Positions 18,939 to 28,817 of a DNA stretch of 64,000 nt are shown here, piece by piece. Origin of the DNA: Yersinia entomophaga (lineage in GTDB: Bacteria; Pseudomonadota; Gammaproteobacteria; Enterobacterales; Enterobacteriaceae); assembly GCF_001656035.1 (NCBI RefSeq), contig NZ_CP010029.1, positions 2,987,602 to 3,051,601 of the forward strand, given 5' to 3'. Under the pieces are notes generated by a model, which saw only the letters and a list, made by a program, of their open reading frames with translations, was not told the origin of the DNA and searched no databases. Made by a program: the position numbers and the translations under genes. Every line of letters starts with the position of its first letter. Within the stretch, counting starts at the first letter, position 1.

Positions 18939-19128
18939 TTTTGCGCTTCCTGTGGATCGGCCCCGGAAATATAAACAGGCAACATAGTCAGTGAGAAAAA
19001 GTCATTTTATTATCGGCGCTTAGATTTACCGTTTTTATTCTCTCTGATTGTATTACAAGATCACATTGTTGCAATGCTCGTCATGGTATCGGCAGGGCAG
19101 GGAATTTTCTTAAATATTTTCATTTCAG

Positions 19129-19160
19129 GGAAAAACCGCCCGGTTTTAACACCGGGCGGA
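19129..19160 (-). terminator. Terminator of the P-type ATPase gene
   Basis: On the minus strand the perfect 9-bp stem CCGCCCGGT/ACCGGGCGG is followed by TTTTT. It falls just after the ATPase stop and separates that gene from hmsCDE. Confidence 0.85.
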
Positions 19161-19179
19161 GAAAGAAAGCGGGAAATGG

Positions 19180-21906
19180 TCAAACAGACTTTATGGAAGG
19201 TTTAAAACGCTGGATAACCCATTTCTCTATTTCAACAATAATGAAGATGGCAAGACCCACCAGTAATGTCAGGCCCCAGTAATAGGCTGGCAGAGGTTCG
19301 GTTCCAAAGGCTGTGTTCATAAACGGCAGATAGATAATTGCCAGTTGCAGCAAGATTAGAACGCCGGAAACCAGCCACAGACCTTTGTTAACGAACAACT
19401 CTTTGTTCAGCGGGAAGCGATCCGCCACGCGGCAGTTAAACATGTAAATCCACTGCGCGGTAACCAGCGTTTGCATGAGCACTGTACGGATAAATTCGGT
19501 GCTGTAACCTCGAGGTTCCAGATAAGCTTCCAGAATAAAGGCACTGATAGCAATCAAAGTACCGACAAAGGCGATACGCCAGATAGCGTGGCCGTCCAGT
19601 ACATGGCGCGAAGGATCTCGCGGATTGCGGTTCATGATGCCTCTTTCTGCCGGTTCAAATGCCAGACCGAAAGAAAGCGTAGTAGAGGTCGCCATATTCA
19701 TCCACAGAATTTGCAGCGGCGTTAACGGAATGACCGCCCCGGCAAGAATGGCAAAGATGATTAGCAGCCCCTGCGCCAGGTTGGTTGGCAGGATAAACAG
19801 GATGGTTTTCTTCAGGTTATCGTAAACCCGACGCCCTTCTTCTACCGCACTGGCGATGGTGGCGAAGTTATCATCAGAGAGCACCATATCGGCAGCTTCT
19901 TTAGTCACTTCGGTTCCTTTGATCCCCATCGCGATACCCACATCCGCCTGTTTCAGCGCCGGTGCATCGTTGACGCCATCGCCGGTCATGCCAACGATTT
20001 CACCTTTGGTTTGCAACGCTTTTACCAGACGCAGCTTATGCTCCGGGCTGGTTCGGGCGAAGATATCGTAACGAACCGCGGCTTCGGCCAGTTCCTCATC
20101 GTCCATATGTTCCAGCTGACTGCCGGTAATGGAATCCGTGCCGTTGCCTATTCCCAGCATCGCGCCAATTGCCATGGCGGTTTCCTGATGGTCGCCGGTG
20201 ATCATTTTCACGCGAATACCGGCCTGCTGGCAGGTGGCTATCGCATCAATGGCTTCAGGGCGCGGCGGATCCATCATGCCGGCAATACCGACAAACACCA
20301 TACCCTGTTGAATATCGGCATGATCCAGTTTGCTAATGCCCTCGTCAGTAGGTCGGAACGCCGCAGCCACCATACGCAAGCCCTGCTTGGCGTAGCGAGC
20401 CATTTCAGCTTCCCAGTAATCGCGGCGGAACGGAGCGACGCCGTTTGCCGTCAGTTCCTGCTGGCAGAAGGTAAATAGTACGTCCGGCGCGCCGGTCAGG
20501 AAGATGCTGTTTTCCGACTGAATCTGATGGCTGGTGGCCATATATTTATAAGCGGAATCAAAAGGAATTTTACCGAGTTGATTAACCTGACCCAGCTCAA
20601 TGCCGGATTTCGCCGCCAGTACTTTTAGCGCCCCTTCGGTTGGGCCGCCGGTAATCACCCAATGACCCTGATCGTTTTTCTGGATCTGGCTGTCATTACA
20701 TAAATTCACCGCAGTGATGAATGTTTTCAGCGTTGGGTTTGCAGCTAAATCGGCCTGCTGGTCGCTGCCTTCCTGATAAATATTGCCAACGGGCTCATAG
20801 CTTTCACCTTCAACGCGATAGCAATGGTCGGCCAAAATTACCGCTTTCACGGTCATTTCGTTCATTGTCAGGGTGCCGGTTTTATCGGAACACACCACCG
20901 TCATTGCACCCAAAGTTTCTACCGTTGGCAGCTTACGGATAATCGCCCGTTTACGCGCCATGGACTGAACGCCCAGCGACAAAATAATTGAGATAATCGC
21001 CGGTAAGCCTTCCGGAACCGAGGCCACGGCCAGACTGATCAGCGCCAGCAACAGTTCATCAACCGGCAGGTCGCGTAGGATAAAGGCAAAAACAAACAGT
21101 ACGGCCATCATCACCAGAATCAGGATGAAGATAGCTTTACCGAGGCGATCCATTTGCTGCAGTAGCGGAGTTCGGGTCGATTCAACGGTAGACATCATCT
21201 GGTTGATATGACCCAGCTCGGTGTCACCACCGGTGGCAATAACCACGCCTTTGGCCGTACCGGCGCTAATGGTGGTACCGGAAAACAGCAGATTTTTACG
21301 ATCGCCAATAACGGATTCGCTTTCTATGACTCCGGTTTGTTTTTCCACCACCGTCGATTCGCCAGTAAGAATAGCTTCTTCGATCTGTAGGTTGTGGCCC
21401 TCCAGCAAACGCAGGTCAGCAGGAATTTTGTCACCGGGTTTCAGGGTAACGATATCGCCCGGCACCAGATCTTTTGCATCAATGGTTTGCGTAATGCCAT
21501 CGCGAATAACCACGGCTTTACTGGAAAGCATGTTCTGAATGCTTTTCAGGGATTTCTCGGCCTTATTTTCCTGAACAAAACCGATCAGGGCGTTAATGAC
21601 CGCGACGCATAAGATGATTATGGTATCGACGGAATGCCCCATCAGTCCTTTAACCAAGGCTGCGGCGAGCAGGATATAAATCAGAACATCATTAAAATGG
21701 GCAAGGAATTGGAGGAGGGGATGCTTGCGTTTCTTTTCTGGCAAGGCATTAGGCCCGTGCTTTTTTAGGCGTTTTGCTGCCTCCTGCTGGCTCAGACCTT
21801 CTGTAGTGGTATTGAGCTGCTCTAAGCTCTCATCCGTCGTGAGCTGATACCAGGTTTTGCCCGATGGGGGCGGCGAGGCTGACTTTTGGTTTGGTGTGTT
21901 ATGCAT
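19180..21906 (-). CDS. P2-type cation-transporting ATPase
   Basis: Large inner-membrane pump, 908 residues from the ATG at 21906 (AGAAGG upstream). An in-frame TTG six codons earlier is less likely. Motifs: actuator LTGES, phosphorylation site CSDKTGTLT, nucleotide and hinge region including MTGDGVNDAPAL, and about ten membrane helices. M4 carries the P2 motif VPEGLP. However, compared with SERCA, M5 reads TNLAQ where calcium pumps have NVGE, and M6 reads NMATST in place of NLVTDG. Two of the calcium-coordinating acids are therefore replaced by Gln and Ser, so calcium specificity is doubtful. It lies upstream of hmsCDE on the same strand, behind its own terminator. The transported ion is unknown. 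Confidence 0.9.
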   Translation of the reverse strand: MHNTPNQKSASPPPSGKTWYQLTTDESLEQLNTTTEGLSQQEAAKRLKKHGPNALPEKKRKHPLLQFLAHFNDVLIYILLAAALVKGLMGHSVDTIIILCVAVINALIGFVQENKAEKSLKSIQNMLSSKAVVIRDGITQTIDAKDLVPGDIVTLKPGDKIPADLRLLEGHNLQIEEAILTGESTVVEKQTGVIESESVIGDRKNLLFSGTTISAGTAKGVVIATGGDTELGHINQMMSTVESTRTPLLQQMDRLGKAIFILILVMMAVLFVFAFILRDLPVDELLLALISLAVASVPEGLPAIISIILSLGVQSMARKRAIIRKLPTVETLGAMTVVCSDKTGTLTMNEMTVKAVILADHCYRVEGESYEPVGNIYQEGSDQQADLAANPTLKTFITAVNLCNDSQIQKNDQGHWVITGGPTEGALKVLAAKSGIELGQVNQLGKIPFDSAYKYMATSHQIQSENSIFLTGAPDVLFTFCQQELTANGVAPFRRDYWEAEMARYAKQGLRMVAAAFRPTDEGISKLDHADIQQGMVFVGIAGMMDPPRPEAIDAIATCQQAGIRVKMITGDHQETAMAIGAMLGIGNGTDSITGSQLEHMDDEELAEAAVRYDIFARTSPEHKLRLVKALQTKGEIVGMTGDGVNDAPALKQADVGIAMGIKGTEVTKEAADMVLSDDNFATIASAVEEGRRVYDNLKKTILFILPTNLAQGLLIIFAILAGAVIPLTPLQILWMNMATSTTLSFGLAFEPAERGIMNRNPRDPSRHVLDGHAIWRIAFVGTLIAISAFILEAYLEPRGYSTEFIRTVLMQTLVTAQWIYMFNCRVADRFPLNKELFVNKGLWLVSGVLILLQLAIIYLPFMNTAFGTEPLPAYYWGLTLLVGLAIFIIVEIEKWVIQRFKPSIKSV

Positions 21907-22317
21907 TGAAGGAACCTTCTCCAAAGAATTAATAAATCTAAAATTAGCCGTCCTTGTGTCCTTTATTTACCGGAAAATAATGCCGGTTTAACGTCAAGCC
22001 AAAATACCTTTTGCCTTACGCTGTGAACACCTATAAGTTAATTATTTGATTTTTAAATAAAAATTAAATGCTAATGGGTTGAACAGAAACAGTGAAACAG
22101 CATAGTTATAGTGAGGAAGGATAGTAGATAATTATCAGTTTACTGCCTTGATCTGAGATAATAAAAATTAAGTAACAGAATGTTCCTATAGGCGCAGAAC
22201 CTGAGTTTAGGCGCGATTTTTGCTACTGATATCTCTACAGTTACTTGCGTTATCGCTAAAAAATTTAACACCCAATCTCTCAGCTTCATTGGTAATTTAT
22301 TTCGTTCAGCGGATAAG
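21907..22317. other. Non-coding gap before slt, first part
   Basis: About 410 AT-rich bases between the divergent ATPase and the region preceding slt. I see no convincing gene, repeat or terminator; it should contain the ATPase promoter on the minus strand. Confidence 0.4.
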
Positions 22318-22508
22318 ATGAATATGAATAGCCACTATTATAAAAAGGTTATTATTCCGTTCGTATTCCTAATTATGTGCTTATCTTCATTAAGCAAAAC
22401 GTGGATTCTTCATAATAAGAATATCTGCAAAAGTGGGTAAAGACGCTGGAACATAGTGGCATATCGAGCGAAACTCTCAGCCAGCCTGAATTTGAAGCTC
22501 TGAACTAA
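22318..22508 (+). pseudogene. Possible frameshifted small ORF with a hydrophobic N-terminus
   Basis: A 40-codon frame from ATG 22318 encodes a hydrophobic stretch (KKVIIPFVFLIMCLSSLS) and stops at 22438-22440. In another frame, immediately after, 29 codons from 22419 encode EYLQKWVKTLEHSGISSETL and stop at 22506. Restoring one base near 22418 would join them into about 63 residues with a signal-like start and a helical tail. I recognise no family. It may be decayed or chance. Confidence 0.3.
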
Positions 22509-22579
22509 TTATGACTATGCTAATCAGAAGATCCGGTGAATATGACGTACAGCCAACAACCAGTGAGGAAACAGTAAGT

Positions 22580-24499
22580 ATGGATAAGTGGCGATACCTG
22601 GCGATTGGCGTGTGTCTGGTGACAGCATCAGGAGCGGCGTCAGCAGATTCTCTTGATGCCCAACGGCAGCGCTATCAACAAGTTAAACAGGCGTGGGATA
22701 GCAACCAGATGGCAACGGTGGAACAGCTGTTACCAACGCTGCGCGATTATCCTTTGTATCCCTATCTGGAATATCGTCAGTTGACGCAAGATCTCGGCCA
22801 GGTCAGCGCGGCACAGATCAGTGATTTCCTTAACCGTAATCCAACGCTGCCGCCAGCGCGTTCGTTATCCTCGCGTTTTGTTAACGAGCTGGCGAACCGT
22901 GAAGATTGGCGTGGGTTATTGAGCTTTAGCCCACAGCCACCGAAGCCGGTAGCGGCTCGTTGTAATTATTACTATGCCAAATGGGCGAGCGGCGAGCAGC
23001 AGGTCGCCTGGGACGGTGCCAGCGAAATCTGGTTGAACGGCCAGTCTTTACCGGGTAGCTGCGACAAGCTGTTTACGGTTTGGCAGCAGGCAGGGCACCA
23101 AACACCGCTGGCAACGCTGGCGCGGATGCGTTTGGCGCTCAAGGAAGGGAATGCCAGTCTGGTCAACTTCTTGCTGAAACAATTACCGAGTGATTATCAA
23201 ACCATGGGGACGGCGCTGGCGAAGTTACAGAGCGATCCGGCCAGCGTGGAAAGCTTTGCCCGCACCGTAGGGCCGACAGATTTTACCCGTTCTGCCACCA
23301 TTATTGCTTTTACTCGCTTAGCGCGTCAGGACGTGGAAAACGCCCGCGCCATGATTCCCACGCTGACACGACTACAGAAGATGAGCGAGAAAGATAAACT
23401 GGAGCTGGAAGAGGCGGTTGCCTGGCGTTTGATGGGAAATGATGCCACTTACGAGCAGGCGAAATGGCGTGATGAAGTCACGTTGCGCAGCCACGCCACG
23501 CCGTTGCTTGAACGCCGTATTCGCATGGCGTTAGGCACCGGTGACCGTAAAGGGTTACAGGCATGGCTGGAGCGTTTACCTGCGGATGCAAAAGATAAAG
23601 ACGAGTGGCGCTACTGGCGTGCAACCTTGCTGATTGAGCAGGGAAATAAAGCCGAAGGCGAGGCGATACTGCGTGAGTTGACCAAAGCTCGCGGTTTCTA
23701 CCCAATGGTGGCGGCACAAAAGCTGAATATACCTTATCCAATCATGGTTGAAGTGGCGACCAAACCCGATACCTCATTGGCGGACAGCCCGGAAATTGCT
23801 CGGGTTCGCGAACTGATGTACTGGAATATGGATAATCTGGCACGTAACGAATGGAGCTATCTGGTCGCCAGCCGTAGTAAACCGCAGCAGGAAGCTCTGG
23901 CGCGCTATGCCTTTAACCAAAAGTGGGCCGATCTGAGCGTACAGGCGACGATAGTGGCGAAACTTTGGGATCATCTGGAAGAGCGCTTCCCTCTGGCCTG
24001 GCCGCAAGAATTCCGTCGGGCAACGGAAGGCAAAGGCATTACTCCAAGTTATGCGATGGCTATTGCCCGACAGGAAAGTGCATGGAACCCGAAAGCGCAG
24101 TCTCCTGTGGGAGCCGCAGGTTTAATGCAGGTGATGCCACGTACCGCAGATCATACGGTAAAACTGAATAATATCAGCGGCTATGTGAACAGCAGCCAAT
24201 TGCTCGATCCGGTCACAAATATCGAAATTGGCACCAGCTATCTGGAAGAGGTCTATCAGCAGTTTGGCCGCAACCGGATTCTCGCCAGCGCGGCGTATAA
24301 CGCCGGGCCATCGCGAGTGAATACCTGGCTTGGAAATAGCGCGGGGCAGATCGATGCCGTTGCTTTCATTGAAAGTATTCCTTTCTCTGAAACGCGCGGC
24401 TATGTCAAAAACGTCTTGGCTTACGACGCTTTCTATCGTCACTTTATGCACCGTCCGGCAAAGGTGCTGAGTGATGCGGAGTGGCAGAGGCGTTATTGA
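22580..24499 (+). CDS. slt: Soluble lytic murein transglycosylase Slt70
   Basis: Periplasmic enzyme that cleaves peptidoglycan glycan strands to 1,6-anhydro products. From the ATG at 22580 it has 639 residues (E. coli 645) and begins with a signal peptide (MDKWRYLAIGVCLVTASG) cleaved near ASA-DSLD. The frame is open 23 codons further upstream but those have no family match. A long alpha-superhelical U and L domain is followed by the C-terminal lysozyme-like domain with catalytic Glu in ARQESAWNP, then GLMQVMP and SAAYNAGPSR. It lies immediately upstream of trpR, as in E. coli. Confidence 0.95.
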   Translation: MDKWRYLAIGVCLVTASGAASADSLDAQRQRYQQVKQAWDSNQMATVEQLLPTLRDYPLYPYLEYRQLTQDLGQVSAAQISDFLNRNPTLPPARSLSSRFVNELANREDWRGLLSFSPQPPKPVAARCNYYYAKWASGEQQVAWDGASEIWLNGQSLPGSCDKLFTVWQQAGHQTPLATLARMRLALKEGNASLVNFLLKQLPSDYQTMGTALAKLQSDPASVESFARTVGPTDFTRSATIIAFTRLARQDVENARAMIPTLTRLQKMSEKDKLELEEAVAWRLMGNDATYEQAKWRDEVTLRSHATPLLERRIRMALGTGDRKGLQAWLERLPADAKDKDEWRYWRATLLIEQGNKAEGEAILRELTKARGFYPMVAAQKLNIPYPIMVEVATKPDTSLADSPEIARVRELMYWNMDNLARNEWSYLVASRSKPQQEALARYAFNQKWADLSVQATIVAKLWDHLEERFPLAWPQEFRRATEGKGITPSYAMAIARQESAWNPKAQSPVGAAGLMQVMPRTADHTVKLNNISGYVNSSQLLDPVTNIEIGTSYLEEVYQQFGRNRILASAAYNAGPSRVNTWLGNSAGQIDAVAFIESIPFSETRGYVKNVLAYDAFYRHFMHRPAKVLSDAEWQRRY

Positions 24500-24521
24500 T
24501 TTTTGCCAGTTTATGCTATGC

Positions 24522-24550
24522 TGCTGTACTAGTTAAATAGTATGGCAGCA
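24522..24550 (+). promoter_or_regulatory. trpR promoter with TrpR operator
   Basis: A palindrome centred on GTACTAGTTAAATAGTA (about 24526-24542), with outer arms TGCTG/CAGCA, matches the trp operator type. It overlaps the likely -10; TTGCCA at 24503-24508 could be the -35. The trpR ATG is four bases further on. E. coli trpR is autoregulated at such a site. Confidence 0.8.
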
Positions 24551-24554
24551 TACC

Positions 24555-24896
24555 ATGACCGAAAATGTCGTAATCGATCCCGCTCTTTCCGCTGAAGATA
24601 ACCAGAACTGGTTAAGCTTTATTGCGCTGCTGCAACAGGCCGTTGCGCAAGATCTTCACCAACCGTTGTTGCAACTGATGCTGACGCCCGATGAGCGTGC
24701 GGCTTTGGGGACGCGCGTGCGTATTATTCAGGAGTTAATGCGTGGTGAATTGAGTCAGCGGGAACTGAAGAACCAACTCGGCGCCGGTATTGCTACCATT
24801 ACCCGAGGTTCTAATAGCCTGAAAGCCTCGCCACCGCAGCTGAAAAGCTGGTTGGAAGCGCAATTACTCAATAACGAATCGTCGTCGCAATCCTGA
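24555..24896 (+). CDS. trpR: Trp operon repressor TrpR
   Basis: Tryptophan-activated repressor of the trp, aroH and trpR promoters. It has 113 residues (E. coli 108) and is all helical. The helix-turn-helix is [20 protein letters not shown] (about residues 73-92), virtually identical to the E. coli reader. [17 protein letters not shown] forms the central helices of the dimer. A trp operator lies directly upstream, so autoregulation is expected. Confidence 0.96.
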   Translation: MTENVVIDPALSAEDNQNWLSFIALLQQAVAQDLHQPLLQLMLTPDERAALGTRVRIIQELMRGELSQRELKNQLGAGIATITRGSNSLKASPPQLKSWLEAQLLNNESSSQS

Positions 24897-24907
24897 AACG
24901 ATTGAAA

Positions 24908-24938
24908 CGTCAGGTAAAGATTGAGCCTTTGCCTGACG
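24908..24938 (+). terminator. Hairpin between convergent trpR and yjjX
   Basis: Twelve-bp stem with one mismatch (CGTCAGGTAAAG with CTTTGCCTGACG). No long T-run on either side, so a terminator role is likely from position but not certain. Confidence 0.5.
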
Positions 24939-24951
24939 CTCTATTGCCTAA

Positions 24952-25473
24952 TCAGCTTTCCAGATAGACCGAGTTATGGAAAGGAACTAAAGCAAGTACT
25001 AACGCTTGATGGTAAACGCTGGTGCGTGACAGTTTACCATCGGTAAAGACTCCAATCGCACCACCCTGACGTTTCACTTCCGCATTACCTGTCAAAAGTG
25101 CCATTTCGTCGCCTAGTTCACGACCTTGATTAATTCCTTGTAATATAATTTGCGGTAGCATCAAACTGGCTGAGCGGGATTCTCCCCGCTGCTGCAAGTG
25201 TTCAACGACTATCCAGGCAAAGGTCATATTATCTTCGATACCGGCTTCGACCCCGACCCAAAAATCTGCTTCCGGCTTTATCTGACGTGCTGCGGCGACC
25301 CGCTGGCGTGCTCCGGTGCGGGTTTCGTCACTGCCAATTGGCTGGAGGGATACGCCGCTATCGACGTTGATACCTTCGATATGGCAGGCGTCTGCGCCAA
25401 AAACATCGTTGAAGGCGAGAGTGATAGCCCTGATCTTTGCAGGGTTGGTAGTTGCGGCAACAACATGGTACAT
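24952..25473 (-). CDS. yjjX: Inosine/xanthosine triphosphatase YjjX
   Basis: House-cleaning NTPase that hydrolyses non-canonical purine nucleotides (ITP, XTP) and is structurally related to the HAM1/ITPase family. It has 173 residues (E. coli 170). Recognisable segments are [11 protein letters not shown] at the N-terminus, [26 protein letters not shown] and [13 protein letters not shown]. Divergent from gpmB with 53 bases between start codons. Confidence 0.93.
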   Translation of the reverse strand: MYHVVAATTNPAKIRAITLAFNDVFGADACHIEGINVDSGVSLQPIGSDETRTGARQRVAAARQIKPEADFWVGVEAGIEDNMTFAWIVVEHLQQRGESRSASLMLPQIILQGINQGRELGDEMALLTGNAEVKRQGGAIGVFTDGKLSRTSVYHQALVLALVPFHNSVYLES

Positions 25474-25526
25474 AATGAGCTTAAGTATCCTTTAGCTAAT
25501 TTTACGCAGTATAACGGAAATCAGAC

Positions 25527-26174
25527 ATGTTACAGGTATATCTCGTTCGTCATGGCGAAACCGAATGGAACGCGGCCCGCCGTATTCAAGGGCAATCAGA
25601 CAGCCCGCTGACCGCAATCGGTGAACATCAGGCTCGTCTGGTCGCACGTCGGGTGAGCAGTGAAGGTATCACCCACGTCATCACCAGCGATTTGGGACGT
25701 ACGCGACGCACGGCAGAAATCATTGCCGATGCCTGTGGCTGTGACGTTATTGTTGAGCCGCGTCTGCGTGAATTGAATATGGGCGTGTTGGAGGAGCGTG
25801 GCATCGACGGCTTAAACGCGCAGGAAGAACGGTGGCGCAAGCAGATGGTCGATGGTACTCCTGATGGGCGTATTCCTCAGGGTGAATCCATGGCTGAACT
25901 GGCGGCCCGTATGCGTGGGGCTTTGGAAAGCTGCCTTGAGCTACCTCCGGGCAGCAAACCGTTGTTGGTTAGCCACGGTATCGCGTTAGGTTGCCTGCTC
26001 AGCACTATTTTGGGGTTGCCGCCCCATGCTGAGCGACGCTTGCGTTTGCGCAATTGTTCGCTATCCCGCGTGGATTATCAGCAAAGTCCGTGGTTGGCAT
26101 CAGGTTGGATAGTTGAGACCGCGGGCGATATCACGCATCTGGATATGCCCGCGTTGGACGAATTACAGCGTTAA
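25527..26174 (+). CDS. gpmB: Phosphoglycerate mutase family phosphatase GpmB
   Basis: Histidine phosphatase superfamily protein of 215 residues, equal to E. coli. The phosphohistidine motif VRHGETEWN is at the N-terminus and the second catalytic histidine at SHGIALG. Annotated as phosphoglycerate mutase 2, though the E. coli homologue lacks strong mutase activity and may act as a phosphatase. Its stop codon overlaps that of the convergent rob gene by four bases. Confidence 0.93.
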   Translation: MLQVYLVRHGETEWNAARRIQGQSDSPLTAIGEHQARLVARRVSSEGITHVITSDLGRTRRTAEIIADACGCDVIVEPRLRELNMGVLEERGIDGLNAQEERWRKQMVDGTPDGRIPQGESMAELAARMRGALESCLELPPGSKPLLVSHGIALGCLLSTILGLPPHAERRLRLRNCSLSRVDYQQSPWLASGWIVETAGDITHLDMPALDELQR

Positions 26175-27037
26175 CGTCGGATAGGAATCAGATATTCGCA
26201 GTGTAACACCTTCGGAGGCTGGTCTTGTGGCCGGCCCTGAGGGAAGAAACGTTCGATATCATAGCCTTTGCGGCGAGTCATCTCCGACAGCGGCAGGCAG
26301 GTACCATACAGTGTCAGAATAAAGTCCTGTAGCCCTTCCGCCGGCCCTTCATAGATAAACTTAACGTATTCACCGCCCTGCAAAATAACCGGCTGGCCTT
26401 CAGTTACGTTGGCTGGAGTATGTTGAGGCTCAATGGCCGTGGTGTAGAATATCTCCTGCTCATCATCTTTTTCCTGATTTGGCCGGGAATGATGCAAGCC
26501 GTACAGTACCGGCGGCAGCTTATCCGCACCGCCAAGATATTGATGCCAGAAATGAGAGCGCAACTCGGTTCGGAACGTGGAAATTTGTTCCAGCGTGCAT
26601 GAATAGCTTTGGGTTAAACCAACCAAATGCTGTTCTGGCAAGGTAATAAACTCGGCCTGAGGCAGGGTATAAGACCCCAACCGAATAGGCGGGCAGATGC
26701 CTAAGGAATGCCAGTCTTCCGCTCGACGATAGAGCGCAGGCGTTTGCGCAAACTGTTTTTTGAATGCGCGAGTAAAGGTTTGCTGGGAGTCGAAACGGTA
26801 TTGCAGTGCAATATCCAGAATGGGCCGACTGGTTAGACGCAGCGCAACCGCAGCTTTAGATAGTCTTCTTGCTCGGATATAGGCACCAATAGCGTTACCG
26901 GTGACGTCTTTAAACATCCGTTGCAAATGCCATTTAGAGTAGCCTGCCTTGGCGGCGACATTGTCCAGTGATAAAGGCTGGTCTAAATGACTTTCTAGCC
27001 AGCTAAGCAGATCACGAATGATACTGGCTTGATCCAT
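26171..27037 (-). CDS. rob: Transcriptional regulator Rob
   Basis: AraC/XylS-type activator of the MarA/SoxS/Rob regulon (efflux, solvent and antibiotic tolerance). It has 288 residues (E. coli 289). Two N-terminal helix-turn-helix units are nearly identical to E. coli (AGYSKWHLQRMFKDVTG, YRFDSQQTFTRAFKKQF), so the DNA target should be the same. The C-terminal part is a GyrI-like ligand-binding domain ending CEYLIPIRR. Monocistronic, convergent with gpmB. Confidence 0.95.
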   Translation of the reverse strand: MDQASIIRDLLSWLESHLDQPLSLDNVAAKAGYSKWHLQRMFKDVTGNAIGAYIRARRLSKAAVALRLTSRPILDIALQYRFDSQQTFTRAFKKQFAQTPALYRRAEDWHSLGICPPIRLGSYTLPQAEFITLPEQHLVGLTQSYSCTLEQISTFRTELRSHFWHQYLGGADKLPPVLYGLHHSRPNQEKDDEQEIFYTTAIEPQHTPANVTEGQPVILQGGEYVKFIYEGPAEGLQDFILTLYGTCLPLSEMTRRKGYDIERFFPQGRPQDQPPKVLHCEYLIPIRR

Positions 27038-27263
27038 AGATCTTCCTCATAAAGCGGCCTGGATTAAAGTAATAGCTTGAGAGCTGAAAATTAGCTCCGC
27101 CGCATAGTAGCAATTTTTTTTGTCTCAGACTGCTTAAGATTTTTATTAGCAACTGTGCTAAATAATGTTGTTAAGCTGGCGAAAGCTTATTTCCAATGAA
27201 TATCTTATTATCAGTACAAAAATTTAACTTTGCGTAATCTATCGGGTGTAATGGAGTAAGTGT

Positions 27264-27746
27264 ATGAAAAAAAATTGGATATTGCTTTGCGGACTACTTT
27301 CTTTTGGCGCCATGAGCGTGCATGCGGAAGAGGTTGGCTCGGTGGATACGGTATTTAAGCTGTTTGGCCCTGACCATAAAATCGTCATTGAAGCCTTCGA
27401 TGATCCTGATGTTAAAAATGTAACTTGTTATATCAGCCGTGCAAAAACCGGTGGAATCAAGGGCGGATTAGGGCTGGCAGAGGATACTGCCGATGCGGCT
27501 ATCTCCTGTCAGCAGGTCGGACCGATTGAGTTATCAGAGAAAATCAAGAAAGGAAAATCTAAAGGGGAGGTGGTCTTCCAGAAACGCACTTCGCTTATTT
27601 TCAAAAAGCTTCAGGTCGTTCGTTTCTACGATGCAAATCGTAACGCTCTGGTGTATCTGACTTATTCTGACAAAGTCGTTGATGGTTCACCGAAGAATGC
27701 TATCAGCGCCGTGCCGATTATTCCTTGGACGCACGCCAACCCATAA
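27264..27746 (+). CDS. creA: CreA family protein
   Basis: Periplasmic protein of 160 residues, with a signal peptide ending near VHAEE. The mature part has [20 protein letters not shown] and [20 protein letters not shown], including two conserved cysteines. The function is unknown. In E. coli it precedes creBCD; here the two-component genes are missing and arcA follows convergently. Confidence 0.93.
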   Translation: MKKNWILLCGLLSFGAMSVHAEEVGSVDTVFKLFGPDHKIVIEAFDDPDVKNVTCYISRAKTGGIKGGLGLAEDTADAAISCQQVGPIELSEKIKKGKSKGEVVFQKRTSLIFKKLQVVRFYDANRNALVYLTYSDKVVDGSPKNAISAVPIIPWTHANP

Positions 27747-27762
27747 CGAAGAATTATAAGCA

Positions 27763-27796
27763 AAAAAAAGCCAGCACTTCAGCGCTGGCTTTTTTA
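27763..27796. terminator. Bidirectional terminator between creA and arcA
   Basis: AGCCAGCACT...AGCGCTGGCT stem (one mismatch) is flanked by A8 on the left and T6 on the right, so it can terminate both convergent genes. Confidence 0.9.
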
Positions 27797-27816
27797 TAAA
27801 GTTGATAACCGGTTGA

Positions 27817-28533
27817 TTACTCTTCCAGATCGCCACAGAAACGATAACCTTCGCCATGGATAGTAGCGATGATTTCTGGCGTATCCGGAGTGGATTCGAA
27901 ATGTTTACGAATCCGGCGGATGGTAACGTCAACCGTACGGTCATGAGGTTTCAGCTCGCGGCCGGTCATTTTCTTCAGCAATTCGCCACGGGATTGAATT
28001 TTCCCTGGGTTTTCGCAGAAGTGCAGCATGGCGCGGAATTCACTGCGTGGCAGTTTATAGTGTTCGCCAGCAGGGCTGATCAGTGAGCGGCTATTGATGT
28101 CCAGCTCCCAACCGTTAAATTTATAGCTTTCAACCAGACGACGCTCTTCGCCCACGCTACCCAGATTCATGGTGCGTGACAGCAAGTTACGTGCACGAAT
28201 AGTTAATTCGCGCGGATTGAAAGGCTTGGTGATGTAGTCATCAGCACCGATTTCCAGACCGAGAATCTTATCCACTTCATTATCGCGGCCAGTCAGGAAC
28301 ATCAGCGCAACGCTTGCCTGTTCACGAAGTTCCCGAGCCAACAATAAACCATTCTTGCCTGGCAGATTGATGTCCATGATAACCAGGTTGATATCATTCT
28401 CAGACAGAATGTGATGCATTTCAGCGCCATCATTGGCTTCATGAACTACGTAGCCTTCCGCCTCGAAAATGCTCTTCAGGGTGTTACGAGTGACTATCTC
28501 GTCTTCTACGATCAGAATGTGCGGGGTCTGCAT
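27817..28533 (-). CDS. arcA: Response regulator ArcA
   Basis: Response regulator of the ArcBA anoxic redox system; represses aerobic metabolism genes when phosphorylated. 238 residues, as in E. coli. The receiver domain has the acidic pocket EDE, the phosphoacceptor aspartate in [10 protein letters not shown], and the lysine in YITKPFN. The C-terminal OmpR-type winged helix follows ([27 protein letters not shown]). Its long upstream region holds an FNR-like site and the divergent yjjY. Confidence 0.97.
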   Translation of the reverse strand: MQTPHILIVEDEIVTRNTLKSIFEAEGYVVHEANDGAEMHHILSENDINLVIMDINLPGKNGLLLARELREQASVALMFLTGRDNEVDKILGLEIGADDYITKPFNPRELTIRARNLLSRTMNLGSVGEERRLVESYKFNGWELDINSRSLISPAGEHYKLPRSEFRAMLHFCENPGKIQSRGELLKKMTGRELKPHDRTVDVTIRRIRKHFESTPDTPEIIATIHGEGYRFCGDLEE

Positions 28534-28635
28534 GTTTGCTACCTAAAATTGCCAACAAAATAGAAATAGGAAGTACAGAAGTCTTTGTTACATAGGAATT
28601 TTTATTGACTTGTAACTCGTCATCCTATTTATCAC

Positions 28636-28776
28636 ATGACTAAAGTACGTAAACGCGTTCTTGATGCACTTTCCATCAACGTCAACAACATCGCTAGCTT
28701 GGTCGGGGTGTTACTCCCTACAGCCCCAAAGGTGACAAAAGCGGCGCATATCCTAACCCTATTAACAGCAACATAA
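28636..28776 (+). CDS. yjjY: YjjY, conserved 46-residue protein upstream of arcA
   Basis: A 46-codon frame starting MTKVRKRVLDALSINVNN and ending ILTLLTAT, which matches E. coli YjjY from memory along its whole length and in exact length. It is divergent from arcA, 102 bases away, the same position as in E. coli. The start codon has TTGACT (28605-28610) and TATTTA (28626-28631) directly upstream, so any transcript from that promoter would have almost no leader. The function is unknown, and whether it is translated is uncertain, but frame conservation argues for a real gene. Confidence 0.75.
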   Translation: MTKVRKRVLDALSINVNNIASLVGVLLPTAPKVTKAAHILTLLTAT

Positions 28777-28817
28777 CAGTGTGAGCCGAATCTACCACCC
28801 AACAAAACTACGCTTTG

